64,000 nucleotides of DNA from Halalkalicoccus paucihalophilus. Lineage in GTDB: Archaea; Halobacteriota; Halobacteria; Halobacteriales; Halalkalicoccaceae. The notes beneath the pieces were generated by a model, which did no database searches, was not told the DNA's origin, and worked only from the letters and a program-made list of their open reading frames with translations. Below, piece by piece: positions 55,086 to 63,403 of this stretch. The translations under genes and the position numbers were made by a program. The DNA lies in assembly GCF_001593955.1 (NCBI RefSeq), contig NZ_LTAZ01000017.1:271809-335808 (forward strand). The letters run 5' to 3'. Position 1 is the first letter of the stretch. Every line of letters starts with the position of its first letter.

Positions 55086-55178
55086 TAGTGATATTCAGTC
55101 ATCGATTTTACGTTACGAAAAGATAGTCTGGCGCTGCTGACAAGCAATACTGATGTATTTTCGTATTCACAGCGATCT

Positions 55179-55640
55179 ATGGACTGGGAACTCGCGCTAT
55201 TTCGTGTCGTTGCGGTTCTCACGCATGCTCTCGTTGGCTATGCGCTCGTCCAGGCGTTTACAGACGTCAACCCAACCGTCGGTGTTATCGTTGGAATTCT
55301 TCCCGACGTCGATTTCTTCTTCCCAGCGGCTTGGGGAACACCATTCGTTCACAGGGGGATAACGCATACATTGTTGTTCGTCGGTGTGGTCGTCGCCGTG
55401 GCTACCCTATTTCGCTCCTCCAAGCGACTTGAACTGGCAAGTGGCCTCGCCGTTGTCTCGCACTTGGTGATTGATTCAGGATCACCCATGGGGGTACAGT
55501 GGTTGTTTCCACTTGATTTTCGTGTGAGTGGTGATCTCCCCATTCATGATCCGGTGGGAACACTCGTTCTTTGGACGCTCTCGCTTGGGGTACTCGTCTG
55601 GCAAGGCCATGTGCCGCTGACTCTGTCAGATACTGGATAA
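55179..55640 (+). CDS. YdjM-family membrane-bound metal-dependent hydrolase
   Basis: 153 residues with four helices. Motifs are LTHALVGYALVQAF, GILPDVDFFFPAAWG, the conserved FVHRGITHTLLFVGV (H-R-x-x-T-H), and SHLVIDSGSPMGVQWLFPLD (H-x-x-x-D). These form the probable metal site of the family (DUF457). The substrate is unknown. It is probably an independent gene between the ASST-like and UPF0104-like genes. Confidence 0.85.
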   Translation: MDWELALFRVVAVLTHALVGYALVQAFTDVNPTVGVIVGILPDVDFFFPAAWGTPFVHRGITHTLLFVGVVVAVATLFRSSKRLELASGLAVVSHLVIDSGSPMGVQWLFPLDFRVSGDLPIHDPVGTLVLWTLSLGVLVWQGHVPLTLSDTG

Positions 55641-55772
55641 TGATCACTGATTCTGCCGCCTCTCTTTGATTGAAACTGACAATGGAAGGATTCGTCTGAA
55701 CATCGAACACACAGTGACGACGACCTCAAGAGAATCTAGTTGTTTAAAGATCCAGACCTTCCTTCAACAGGC

Positions 55773-56793
55773 ATGGCCGGTTGGGATTGGCGAGCACTGC
55801 TTATCGGGTTCGCGGAAGCGTTTGCTCTTTTGAGTGGCCTCTTTCTCGTTGTCGGTGCTGAGCCCATCTTCAACTCACTCGCCAGTGCTAATCTCACGCT
55901 CGTTGGGACAACACTCATCTGTGCCTTCCTGTGGCTCAGTGCTTTGGGGGCTCGTCCTTCGAACGGTACTCGACTCTCTCGAGATCTCCATTTCCGGCGG
56001 CCTGTCGTTTTTCGTCTATACCAGTGCTGCTTTCGCAAACAACGTTACTCCGTTTGGCCAGGCCGGTGGTGAACCCATTGCAGCCCTCTTGATCTCAAAG
56101 GTCACTAACGCTCGCTATGAGACTGGGCTTGCGAGCATCGCGACTGTCGACATGCTCAATGTCGTCCCGTCACTCTCGTTAATCCTCGTCGGGGTCAGTT
56201 ATTATGCGACGACCGCCGTCGTTGGCGAGCGTCTCCAAATAACTCTCGGGACAGCGTTAGCCCTTATCGCTAGTTTGGGACTCCTTATGAGCGCCGTCTG
56301 GCGGTATCAAGGTTTTATCACCGACGAACTCCCGAAACATATCGCGAAAATTGTTGCTTGGTGTCCAATTGGAACAGCAGACTCAAGGATCATCGCTGCG
56401 ACCCTCTCCCGCCGCATTCACGGATTTTTCGACAAATTCAGCCAAATAGCAACTCAGCGGCATCATCTTGCGATTGCGTTCAGTCTCTCATTGCTCGGGT
56501 GGCTCCTACAGGCCATTGCATTGGTGGCCGCATTCGCAGCGATCGGTTACAATGTCCCACTCTATATTGCGATCTTCGTGATTCCACTTGGAAACCTCGC
56601 CGGAGCGGCCCCGTTACCGGGCGGTCTCGGTGGTATTGAAGATGCGTTTATTGTACTGTTAGTCCCCACAACAGGACTCCCTGTCACCACTGTCACTGCA
56701 GCGGTTCTGATCTATCGAGGAGTGATCTATTGGCTCCCGGTGATCATCGGTGGGAGTTCGATGGCCGCGTTCAGTGTCCGAACAATAGCATAG
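55773..56793 (+). pseudogene. UPF0104 / lysylphosphatidylglycerol synthase-type membrane gene with a frameshift
   Basis: The 5' part (WRALLIGFAEAFALLSGLFL to ICAFLWLSALG) and the 3' part (GLVLRTVLDSLEISISGGLS onward, ending PVIIGGSSMAAFSVRT) lie in different frames. They join at the run GGGGG at 55946-55950, a common site of slippage or sequencing error. The 3' part carries family motifs SFFVYTSAAFANNVTPFGQA, GGEPIAALLISK and PLPGGLGGIEDAFIVLL. If the G run is miscounted, the gene is intact, with about 340 residues. Otherwise it is inactive. The family are integral membrane proteins, some of them flippase-like. Confidence 0.7.
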
Positions 56794-56871
56794 GTTTGTC
56801 GGTTACTCGTGTAGAATCGAACGAATTTGCGTTACTTGCCAGTTGTTAACACGCGCAGTTGCTGGACCACC

Positions 56872-57207
56872 TTACTCACAGATAGTATCGATTTCAGAAT
56901 GAGCAAAGAACTCTAATTGCTGTTGATCAAGCGGAAGCGAAGCAATCTCTCCTGCAACACTAATGATGAGTTTGTGAGTGTCCTCTCCCTCATTACTATT
57001 TATCCACGGCGACAGAGCAAACCCCGTTTCCCCATTCAGCCGACAACTATTGAGAGTAGTCTCTGCGAGAGTTCGTTCGATACAGGTCTGGAGCATCTCG
57101 AGTTGGTCTCTATCACACTGAAATGAGAGATCCGTGTCTGCTGTTGTAATATGTATCTGATAACCCTCTGGTGAACCATCCACAGATTCGATTTGTAATC
57201 CTTCCAC
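56872..57207 (-). CDS. Hypothetical haloarchaeal protein
   Basis: 111 residues starting MEGLQIESVDGSPEGYQIHI. It has a strand-rich first part, then DRDQLEMLQTCIERTLAETT and SVAGEIASLPLDQQQLEFFA, and an acidic end. It looks like a genuine cytoplasmic gene, perhaps with a beta-alpha ligand-binding fold. Family not recognised. No operon partner. Confidence 0.55.
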   Translation of the reverse strand: MEGLQIESVDGSPEGYQIHITTADTDLSFQCDRDQLEMLQTCIERTLAETTLNSCRLNGETGFALSPWINSNEGEDTHKLIISVAGEIASLPLDQQQLEFFAHSEIDTICE

Positions 57208-57266
57208 GCAGAAGACCCCACTGAATTACTCTTTGCGGACGAAGTGTATAATTCTACTGCCTTAGC

Positions 57267-57539
57267 CTAACAAAAGGAGCCTATCGCACATGCACCGTGG
57301 GACACAGACCAGAAATACCGTGCCGTAACCGAGAACTCGACAAGAATTTCACTATGGTGTCGGTAGGATATACCAATGGCAATTTCGTCTGAGATTGTTT
57401 CGACACTCCATGACTCCGCCCCGTCAGTATGCGAATGGACCTCTACAGTCGGTATTGGCCTCTTCTTGAGAAGCGCTGCCACCGTTCCGGACGTCTCTGT
57501 CACTACCAGTGCTCTCAGAAGGGGTATCGACAAGAGCAA
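57267..57539 (-). CDS. Possible small protein, weak evidence
   Basis: A 90-codon minus frame contains VSVTETSG-like text (LVVTETSGTVAALLKKRPIP) and TISDEIAIGISYRHHSEILV. It has a fair coding look but no recognised family, and a C-terminal tail rich in aromatic and Cys residues. It may be the rest of a decayed gene in the otherwise empty stretch 57208-57658. Confidence 0.3.
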   Translation of the reverse strand: MLLSIPLLRALVVTETSGTVAALLKKRPIPTVEVHSHTDGAESWSVETISDEIAIGISYRHHSEILVEFSVTARYFWSVSHGACAIGSFC

Positions 57540-57658
57540 CGAGGCACAGACGTCGTTCGCAGTGCGGAGCAGTCAATAGATGGCCGAAAAGTATGGGAGC
57601 CGGGAACGGGAGGAGACCGGAATGCTCACGGTCGGGACGCTGCTTAATGATGAGTGAG

Positions 57659-57915
57659 TCTGGCTCACGGTCGCACTTCTCGCTGGCAGCATCGTTGTCA
57701 CGAGCTACTACCTTACCCATCCATATCCGTCGTACGCGACGGCGCTGTTCCCTCACATGGCTGAGGTGCTGCTCGAAAATGGCTACCGCAGGCCCGAGAC
57801 CATCCCGTACTATACGGAGATGGGGTGCCCTTCGCCTACCCGCCGCTCATGTTCTACGTTACGGCCGTCATGATCGGCACTGGGATCGACCCGATCCAGA
57901 TCACACGTGACGTGA
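57659..57915 (+). pseudogene. N-terminal fragment of a membrane glycosyltransferase-like protein
   Basis: The plus frame reads VWLTVALLAGSIVVTSYYLT, then ATALFPHMAEVLLENGYR and PETIPYYTEMG. After a one-base slip near 57830 it continues VPFAYPPLMFYVTAVMIGTG. The order of a first helix, a loop with Y-x-x-P/M, then FAYPPLMFYV is typical of polytopic glycosyltransferase-like proteins of archaea. Only about 90 residues remain before R1 sequence and other text take over. Confidence 0.5.
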
Positions 57916-58059
57916 TACGCTCGCGAAGACAGAACCGACGAATCCGTTTCTACCACCCATATATGTATCCCACACCTCCCTCACCTGTCCTGCAATATCA
58001 CGGCCCATGGTCGACGCGTTAGAGACAGCGATGAAAAGATCCGACGATTCATCTCCGTT

Positions 58060-58690
58060 TACGTCACTGGCTCCATGCAGTGGAAGCTAAACGCCCAGCG
58101 CGGACGGCGAGATTGGTACATCGAGTGGCTGTACGAGGTTCCTGCAGTGTTCGTCCAGCGAATAAGCCAAGCAGCGTTCCTCGTCGACGATACGAAGCTC
58201 CAGCTGGAAACTCTCACGTCAATCCCTGGGATCAGGCCTGCGTCCGCCACAGTCGTTCTCGCCTTCCATGATTCGATGAACTACGCAATCGGTGATCGAT
58301 ACATGATTGCAGCCCTCCTCGGTGACGACCGAGCACTGCGACGTTCTGTCTACCTGCGACTCCTCGCTGAGCTCCGTGACCGAAACTCTGGTGAGATCGA
58401 TCTCCAGACTGTCAAGACGGCATGCTATCAGCAGTATTGAGATACCTACGATGGCGGCCGCTGATGAGGAGCGTATTCGTTGAGTAGGACTAACAGAGGG
58501 GAGTCACTTCGAAGAGAGTCTCCCTTGTGCAACATTCTGTATCCGAGGACGTTTTGTTGCACAAGGCTGACCAAAGCAAACGATGGTAATCCGTGCGCAC
58601 AGTCGCAGATGGTACAATTAGTACTCTGTTGAATTCTCAGAATGTGACCTGAATGGGGTGCTGCATACAGAGGATGAGTTCAGCAAATCC
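58060..58690 (+). repeat. R1 module, best preserved copy (helix-hairpin-helix gene end, hairpin, right flank)
   Basis: A 121-codon frame (58075-58440) ends with AAFLVDDTKLQLETLTSIPG, TVVLAFHDSMNYAIGDRYMI, ALLGDDRALRRSVYL, LLAELRDRNSGEIDLQTV and TACYQQY at TGA. The motif LTSIPGIRPASATVVLAF is a helix-hairpin-helix of the kind found in DNA-binding and base-excision proteins. The start of the gene is missing. The 3' flank, the hairpin (58523-58566) and the right flank with gatgagttcagca follow. A small piece of the same protein recurs at 6.6, 17.9, 36.4 and 51.9 kb, and its extreme 3' end at 62.3 kb. Confidence 0.75.
58523..58566. repeat. Dispersed hairpin repeat, copy 7
   Basis: Perfect arms CCTTGTGCAACA and TGTTGCACAAGG with 20 bp between. 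It shares its loop with the copy at 43.7 kb apart from one base. Confidence 0.8.
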
Positions 58691-58944
58691 GTATCCGTTT
58701 CTCCTCCTGAACCCATCGCTACCTGAGGAATCCAGCAGAGCCAGAACTTTCCGAGGATATGCCGCCGTTAGCTCTCGTCCCAAAAGCTGCGGTCTGCTGC
58801 GTGTACGGCCCCCACCGCGCGATAGTATTTCGTATCTGCTGGCGCGGATTGCGATGGTCTGGCCGTGTTGCAATACTCAGTGGCACACTCGAGGCTAGCT
58901 CTCTCGACGGAGGATATGGCGGACCCAGCGACTGGCTCAGAGAC

Positions 58945-59280
58945 TCACGCAGACGCTTTGAGACAGGCCTCGTGGACGGTCTCGTTGTCCTCGTTCGGCC
59001 GTCGGGATTGGCCAGGCACGATGGGGTCGCCACAGATTGCACAGCGCAGCTGTGTGGTCTCACTCGCTGCTTCGGTATCGAGATCCACTGTGAGATGCTC
59101 CATCACGTCGTTGGATTCGGTCACAGCGCTGTACCCAAGTGCGACGACACCAAGACCCGCTAGCACGCCGCGCACGGGCTTACCCTGCCGGAGCGACCGG
59201 AGTGCGACGACCGCGAGCCCGGCGGGGAGGACTATGCGGATAAGCCAGTGACGATTGCGAAGATTCTTCGTCAGTTCCAT
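58945..59280 (-). CDS. DUF2892-like membrane protein with a C-terminal zinc finger
   Basis: 111 residues. RNRHWLIRIVLPAGLAVVAL and GVLAGLGVVALGYSAVTES give two short helices typical of DUF2892/YgaP-like proteins. They are followed by CAICGDPIVPGQ and VHEACLK, a treble-clef-like CxxC...HxxC zinc site. Fusion of this membrane hairpin with a zinc finger is unusual. The start overlaps the stop of the upstream small gene by 10 bp. Function unknown. Confidence 0.6.
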   Translation of the reverse strand: MELTKNLRNRHWLIRIVLPAGLAVVALRSLRQGKPVRGVLAGLGVVALGYSAVTESNDVMEHLTVDLDTEAASETTQLRCAICGDPIVPGQSRRPNEDNETVHEACLKASA

Positions 59281-59522
59281 ACTCCCTCTTCGTTCTCCGG
59301 ATACTTGTGCTCATCCGTGCTTTCGGCGCGAGATTGGACGGCGCGACCCGGGAGCACCCGGCCAATCCCGCCGGTCGCCTGGCCGACGGATTCGGTACTC
59401 CCTCTCGATCTCTTCACCGCCGTCACAGGGGTCTTGCAGATTGGAAGAGCACTCGATGTCCCGAGTCGTCCAGGGATTAGAACGGAAGACAGCATCCGGA
59501 TTTTAATCAGATTACGCAACAT
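59271..59522 (-). CDS. Small hypothetical protein coupled to the zinc-finger gene
   Basis: 83 residues starting MLRNLIKIRMLSSVLIPGRL, with a basic middle and an acidic end (STDEHKYPENEEGVWN). The stop overlaps the downstream ATG by 10 bp, which supports a real coupled pair. No family recognised. Confidence 0.4.
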   Translation of the reverse strand: MLRNLIKIRMLSSVLIPGRLGTSSALPICKTPVTAVKRSRGSTESVGQATGGIGRVLPGRAVQSRAESTDEHKYPENEEGVWN

Positions 59523-59596
59523 TCGATTGCCCAGCAGTAGGTGCAGCAGGATGTAATTACAATATGCCGAGATATCCGCGGATTCGTTCTACGAGA

Positions 59597-59890
59597 TAGG
59601 CGCTTTGTATTCAGCACGACTCCTAAAGCCGATCACCGCTTGAGGAATTTCAACACGGCCAAATCGTCGTATGACCCTGACAAAACCAACTCCTAGGTTA
59701 AAGAACGGTCACCTCACAGAATATCGTCTGTCGTCTCGCTGTCCGGAACGGTTCGAGGTCCGTCTACCGCAGCCCGTACAGAACACGCGGTGCCAGCAGG
59801 GTTGAATCAGGCAACGCAGACAACGACTCGGGCTCAAACACGAAGACACGCCTGTTCTGATCGAACGGTGCCTGATCACCAGGAGAGGAC
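59597..59890 (-). repeat. R2 module, copy at 59.6 kb
   Basis: It starts gcgctttgtattcagcacga and matches the copies at 29.7 and 44.4 kb throughout. On the minus strand the tail VFEPESLSAL and RTAETTDDIL can be followed with several changes. The remaining gap, 59891-60128, has an AT-rich stretch before the next gene. Confidence 0.65.
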
Positions 59891-60128
59891 ACGTATTCCC
59901 ACCGGAGCTCTTCCAGACAGAGACGCATCAAAGCGATTCAGACAGGATCTACAGGTAAGGCTGACTATGGCATAGATCATTAATACAAGTGAGTAAAGTT
60001 AGCGTCGCCAATGGGCGACAGGCTGAAGCAGGTATTATGCATGAACGACGTTTGTCGCGGTTCAAACAGGCACGTTAATATTCTATGTCAAGATCACTGA
60101 ACGGAGCACTCATGACTAGAGGGAACCT

Positions 60129-61001
60129 ATGCAAACGGAGGACTACAGTCAAGTGAGTTCACACCATCTCGGGCAACTCTACTCATGGATTACCCAAGTC
60201 AAGACGGTACTCAAAGAGATGATCCGCCTTGCAAAAGTCATAGAATTACCATTTCTCGCCGCAAGTATTGCATACTACGCGTTCGCTACGCTCATTCCGT
60301 TCTTCATTGTCACATTTATCGTTATCTCTGCTATCGGTGGCGATGACCTCGCAATACAGATTATTACCATCACCCAGGAATTTCTGACACCAACCAGTCA
60401 AGAACTCATTCGTAACGCCGTTACGAGCACAGAGGGGCGATTAGGTGTCATTGTCGGAGCGATCTTCCTTTTCGTCTGGAGTGTGTTTCGACTCCTCAGA
60501 GGCCTTGATATCGCATTTTCCGTAGTCTATAAGACAAAGACATACCTCCCAATTATAGGTCAGATTACAACCGCTATAATGTTATTCGTTGCACTTTTAG
60601 TCGCTGGAAGCGGATTAGTTGGAATCAGTGTCTTATTTACAATACTTCCAGATGTACCATTACTCGGTGTGATGAGTATAGTAGGCGTACTAGTCGTTTT
60701 GACCTTGGTGTTCCTGCCGGTCTATTACCTGCTCCCGGATATCGACCATTCGGCGGCCGAAGCGCTCCCTGGAGCGATCATTGCAGCATTCGGTTGGGTA
60801 ATCCTGAATACTAGCTTCGGACTCTATGCGGCAAATGCAGGCCGATACGAACTATATGGTGTGCTTGGTGGTGTGTTGCTCTTACTTACCTGGTTCTATA
60901 TTGGTAGTATGATACTCTTGGTTGGTGCCGTAGTGAATGCCGTACTCTATAACCGATCAACGGATACCAGCGTCCAAGTGAATCAATCTGCTTTAAATTG
61001 A
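60129..61001 (+). CDS. YihY/BrkB-family membrane protein
   Basis: 290 residues with six helices. Landmarks are VIELPFLAASIAYYAFATLIP, LLRGLDIAFSVVYKTKTYLP and LVLVFLPVYYLLPDID-like text (VFLPVYYLLPDIDHSAAEAL), then PGAIIAAFGWVILNTSFGLY and ELYGVLGGVLLLLTWFYIGS. It is the family once called ribonuclease BN; members are now viewed as membrane proteins of unknown transport role. R2 sequence flanks it on both sides. Confidence 0.87.
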   Translation: MQTEDYSQVSSHHLGQLYSWITQVKTVLKEMIRLAKVIELPFLAASIAYYAFATLIPFFIVTFIVISAIGGDDLAIQIITITQEFLTPTSQELIRNAVTSTEGRLGVIVGAIFLFVWSVFRLLRGLDIAFSVVYKTKTYLPIIGQITTAIMLFVALLVAGSGLVGISVLFTILPDVPLLGVMSIVGVLVVLTLVFLPVYYLLPDIDHSAAEALPGAIIAAFGWVILNTSFGLYAANAGRYELYGVLGGVLLLLTWFYIGSMILLVGAVVNAVLYNRSTDTSVQVNQSALN

Positions 61002-61079
61002 AATGTTCAAGACACTATTAAAGGGCTCGCAAGCAGCGTAGAGTGAGTATCTATAGAAGATTCAATAACTCGCTACACG

Positions 61080-61450
61080 AAAGAACGTCCGGCTCACAGA
61101 ATATCATCTGTGGTCTCTGCTGTCCGGAACGACTCGAGGCCTGTATATCGCAGCCCGTACGGAACACACGTTACCAACGAAATGGGATTGGACAACGCCG
61201 ACACCGACTCGGGCTCAAACACACCGACACGCGTGTGCTGATCGACCGGTGTCTAATCGCCAGTAGAGGACGCAAGCGAGCGTGACACTGGTGCCACACT
61301 CGTCGGCACGATCTCTTTTATTCGTACACCATACGTGACGGCCCCAACAGCACCGATGATATACAGTCCAGCATATTCCGGATTCTACCCGACACGGACC
61401 AATCCCCGGGCAGTGGTCTCCTCGAGAAATGGAATGCCATCTTCTCGGGA
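61080..61450 (-). repeat. R2 plus R2' module, most continuous copy
   Basis: On the minus strand 61080-61240 encodes VFEPESVSALSNPISLVTCV, PYGLRYTGLESFRTAETTDD and IL, ending at TGA in one frame. Upstream of it (61255-61450) lies R2': RSLASSTGD, EYAGLYIIGAVGAVTYG and, further on, GGANAVVGEVSLRELPGAAD. The last peptide also occurs in the pseudogene at 63.5 kb. Thus R2 and R2' were parts of one longer unit. No complete gene remains; 61002-61079 and 61451-61837 hold no other feature. Confidence 0.6.
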
Positions 61451-61837
61451 GGGAGAGATTACAACCTTCGGGTCAGCAGCTCCCGGAAGTTCGCGCAGAG
61501 AGACCTCGCCGACTACAGCGTTTGCGCCACCATCTCCAAGCTTTCGTTGAATGGGTGAGTCGGTGGCTGGTGAGTAAAGAGACCTCACCTAGTAGCACGA
61601 TAACTGCTCGCCAACTATTGGATCATTCATCCAGTTTCTGAACAACGTAGAGGTACTGTGTTAGATTGAAGAAGGTGTTTCCCAGGTCGTCAGTTTCCTG
61701 TAGATCATCAATCCAGGATCATGAGTAAGCCGATAATTTTGTAAGAACTTGTGGGCGAGGAATGCTCTCGACAGTCATGGACGCGAATATCGCAAGCCGT
61801 ACTGGTTTCAGTGCCCGAACGTGCATATCTAGTGTTC

Positions 61838-62200
61838 ATGACTGATTGGCGCTCGGTCGGTATCGGGTTCGTTTTGCAAGTAGTGTTCGGAATCATCGCG
61901 TTTGCGTTCCTAGGGGTCGGGACCGCCATCGCTGGGTTTCTCGCTGGCCTCGTCTCGGCCTACCTCACCAATCATGATGCCAGAGACGGTGCCTGGCACT
62001 CGCTTCTCTCCGGCGCTCTCGGTGGGATTATTATTGCAACTATCGCCGGTGTCGCTATCTCCCTCCTTGGCTTCGCACTCGGCTCATCAGAACTGGGGGC
62101 ACTGTTCGGCGGAAGTGTAGTGGCTATCGGGGTTCTGATCGCATTCCTTACCGCGATCCCGAGTTCGGTCGGTGGTGCAATCGGTGGGTACATCAACTGA
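61838..62200 (+). CDS. DUF5518 membrane protein
   Basis: 120 residues from ATG at 61838; the in-frame extension back to 61751 looks noncoding. Four helices follow the haloarchaeal DUF5518 pattern: WRSVGIGFVLQVVFGIIAFA, GTAIAGFLAGLVSAYLTNHD, AWHSLLSGALGGIIIATIAG and SVGGAIGGYI. Gly-rich helix packing is characteristic. Function unknown. Confidence 0.8.
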   Translation: MTDWRSVGIGFVLQVVFGIIAFAFLGVGTAIAGFLAGLVSAYLTNHDARDGAWHSLLSGALGGIIIATIAGVAISLLGFALGSSELGALFGGSVVAIGVLIAFLTAIPSSVGGAIGGYIN

Positions 62201-62284
62201 AAATGATGGATCACTAACGGACTACGACCGCAAAGCGATACCGACACCGGTCACATCGGGCATCCGACCCTTCGGTGTCTCGCT

Positions 62285-62600
62285 GGACCGCTCTTCTTAG
62301 TGACCGAAGCTCAAGAAGGCATACTACCAGTCGTACCGAGATACATACGATATCGGCCGTTGATGATGAGCGTATCTGTTGACTAGGACCAATAGGGGGG
62401 TAGTCGCTTCTCAAAGAGAGTCTCCCTTGTGCAACACCTCGCATCTAAGGACATTTTGTTGCACAAGGCCGACCACGTCAAGAGATGGGAGTCTGTGCAC
62501 ACAGCCGCAGATGGGACAATCAGTACTCTAGTGAGACACTCAGAATGTGAGAGGAACGAGGTGCTGCACAGGGATTGTATTCAGCACGACGACCCCATTT
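62285..62600 (+). repeat. R1 module, copy k
   Basis: The last codons of the helix-hairpin-helix gene are just visible (AYYQSY-like text near 62320). The 3' flank (tgatgagcgtatctgttgac), the hairpin (62425-62468) and the right flank (cagatgggacaatcagtact) follow. It ends gaggtgctgcacagg joined to gattgtattcagcacgacga, an R2 end. This is a direct R1/R2 junction. The stretch 62201-62689 holds nothing else. Confidence 0.7.
62425..62468. repeat. Dispersed hairpin repeat, copy 8
   Basis: Perfect arms CCTTGTGCAACA and TGTTGCACAAGG around 20 bp. Confidence 0.8.
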
Positions 62601-62689
62601 CTTTCAGACATTCTCACTGAACTAACTCTAGTATGCGTGACTCTTGAACGGTCATCTTGACGAAAATAGTGTTCGAGAGCGATTGCCGT

Positions 62690-62959
62690 TCAGGTGGACA
62701 CGTTGCCACGCGTCCAGCCAGGATCGTGGCCCGTACGATCTATGAGATCAGACCGACACGCCGGACAGTAGTCAGGAGTGACGGATTCAGTTCGGGGAAC
62801 GTACACTGCGCCGCCACACTTCACGCACGCATCCGCGACGATGGTCGCACAGTCCGCACAGACGTTGAAGTCGTCAACCGTGAGGTCACGCAGGGGATCG
62901 AGCTGTTTATCGAGGAGATACTCGTCGATGACCGTCTGGCAGTTCTGGCATGGTTTCAT
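62690..62959 (-). CDS. Small zinc-ribbon protein
   Basis: 89 residues starting MKPCQNCQTVIDEYLLDKQL. Three further Cys pairs follow: CADCATI, CVKCGG and YCPACRS. They would build two zinc ribbons. No membrane segment is present. Small proteins of this kind are common in haloarchaea and probably bind nucleic acid or protein. It is divergent from the cold-shock gene. Confidence 0.7.
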   Translation of the reverse strand: MKPCQNCQTVIDEYLLDKQLDPLRDLTVDDFNVCADCATIVADACVKCGGAVYVPRTESVTPDYCPACRSDLIDRTGHDPGWTRGNVST

Positions 62960-63139
62960 GGCGATGCATTTTCTCCCTCGTGACCGTACGGTAAATACCT
63001 GTCCCGAACCCGAACTGACTGCTGAAATTCGAACGAATTGTACGCGTGACCAATCGTTCCACAGATCTCGTAAAAGAAGAGCCGTGGTACCGCGACGCTC
63101 GGAAGTGTTATCAGTCGCCGGGGACTACATTTGTTTGCA

Positions 63140-63346
63140 ATGGCAAACGGAAAAGTTGATTTCTTCAACGATACTGGCGGCTACGGTTTCATTTCGACTG
63201 ACGACGGCGATCTCGACGACGACGAAGACGTCTTCTTCCACATGGAGGATGTCGGCGGCGAGGACCTCACGGAAGGTACTGAGGTTGAGTTCGACATTGA
63301 GTCCTCACCGAAGGGGCCTCGCGCGGCGAACGTCGTCCGACAGTAA
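63140..63346 (+). CDS. CspA-family cold-shock protein
   Basis: 68 residues from ATG at 63140, after rejecting a TTG three codons earlier. MANGKVDFFNDTGGYGFIST carries RNP-1 (GGYGFI) and DVFFHMEDVG carries RNP-2, both RNA/ssDNA-binding motifs. The middle loop DDGDLDDDED is more acidic than in bacteria, as is usual for halophiles. It probably acts as an RNA chaperone. A stem GTCGCT-CAC-AGCGAC with a T run follows the stop. Confidence 0.9.
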   Translation: MANGKVDFFNDTGGYGFISTDDGDLDDDEDVFFHMEDVGGEDLTEGTEVEFDIESSPKGPRAANVVRQ

Positions 63347-63362
63347 TACCGAGACACACTCG

Positions 63363-63398
63363 TCGCTCACAGCGACAAACACTACCCTCGATTTTTTA
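63363..63398 (+). terminator. Stem and T run after the cold-shock gene
   Basis: GTCGCTCACAGCGAC (63363-63377) is followed 13 bp later by atttttt (63391-63397). A T-rich archaeal terminator is likely; the stem may be incidental. Confidence 0.45.
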
Positions 63399-63403
63399 GA
63401 CGG

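Noticed and set aside
4425..62468. A CRISPR array made from the repeated hairpins
   Set aside because: Copies are thousands of bases apart, lie in larger repeat modules and have no regular spacers or cas genes.
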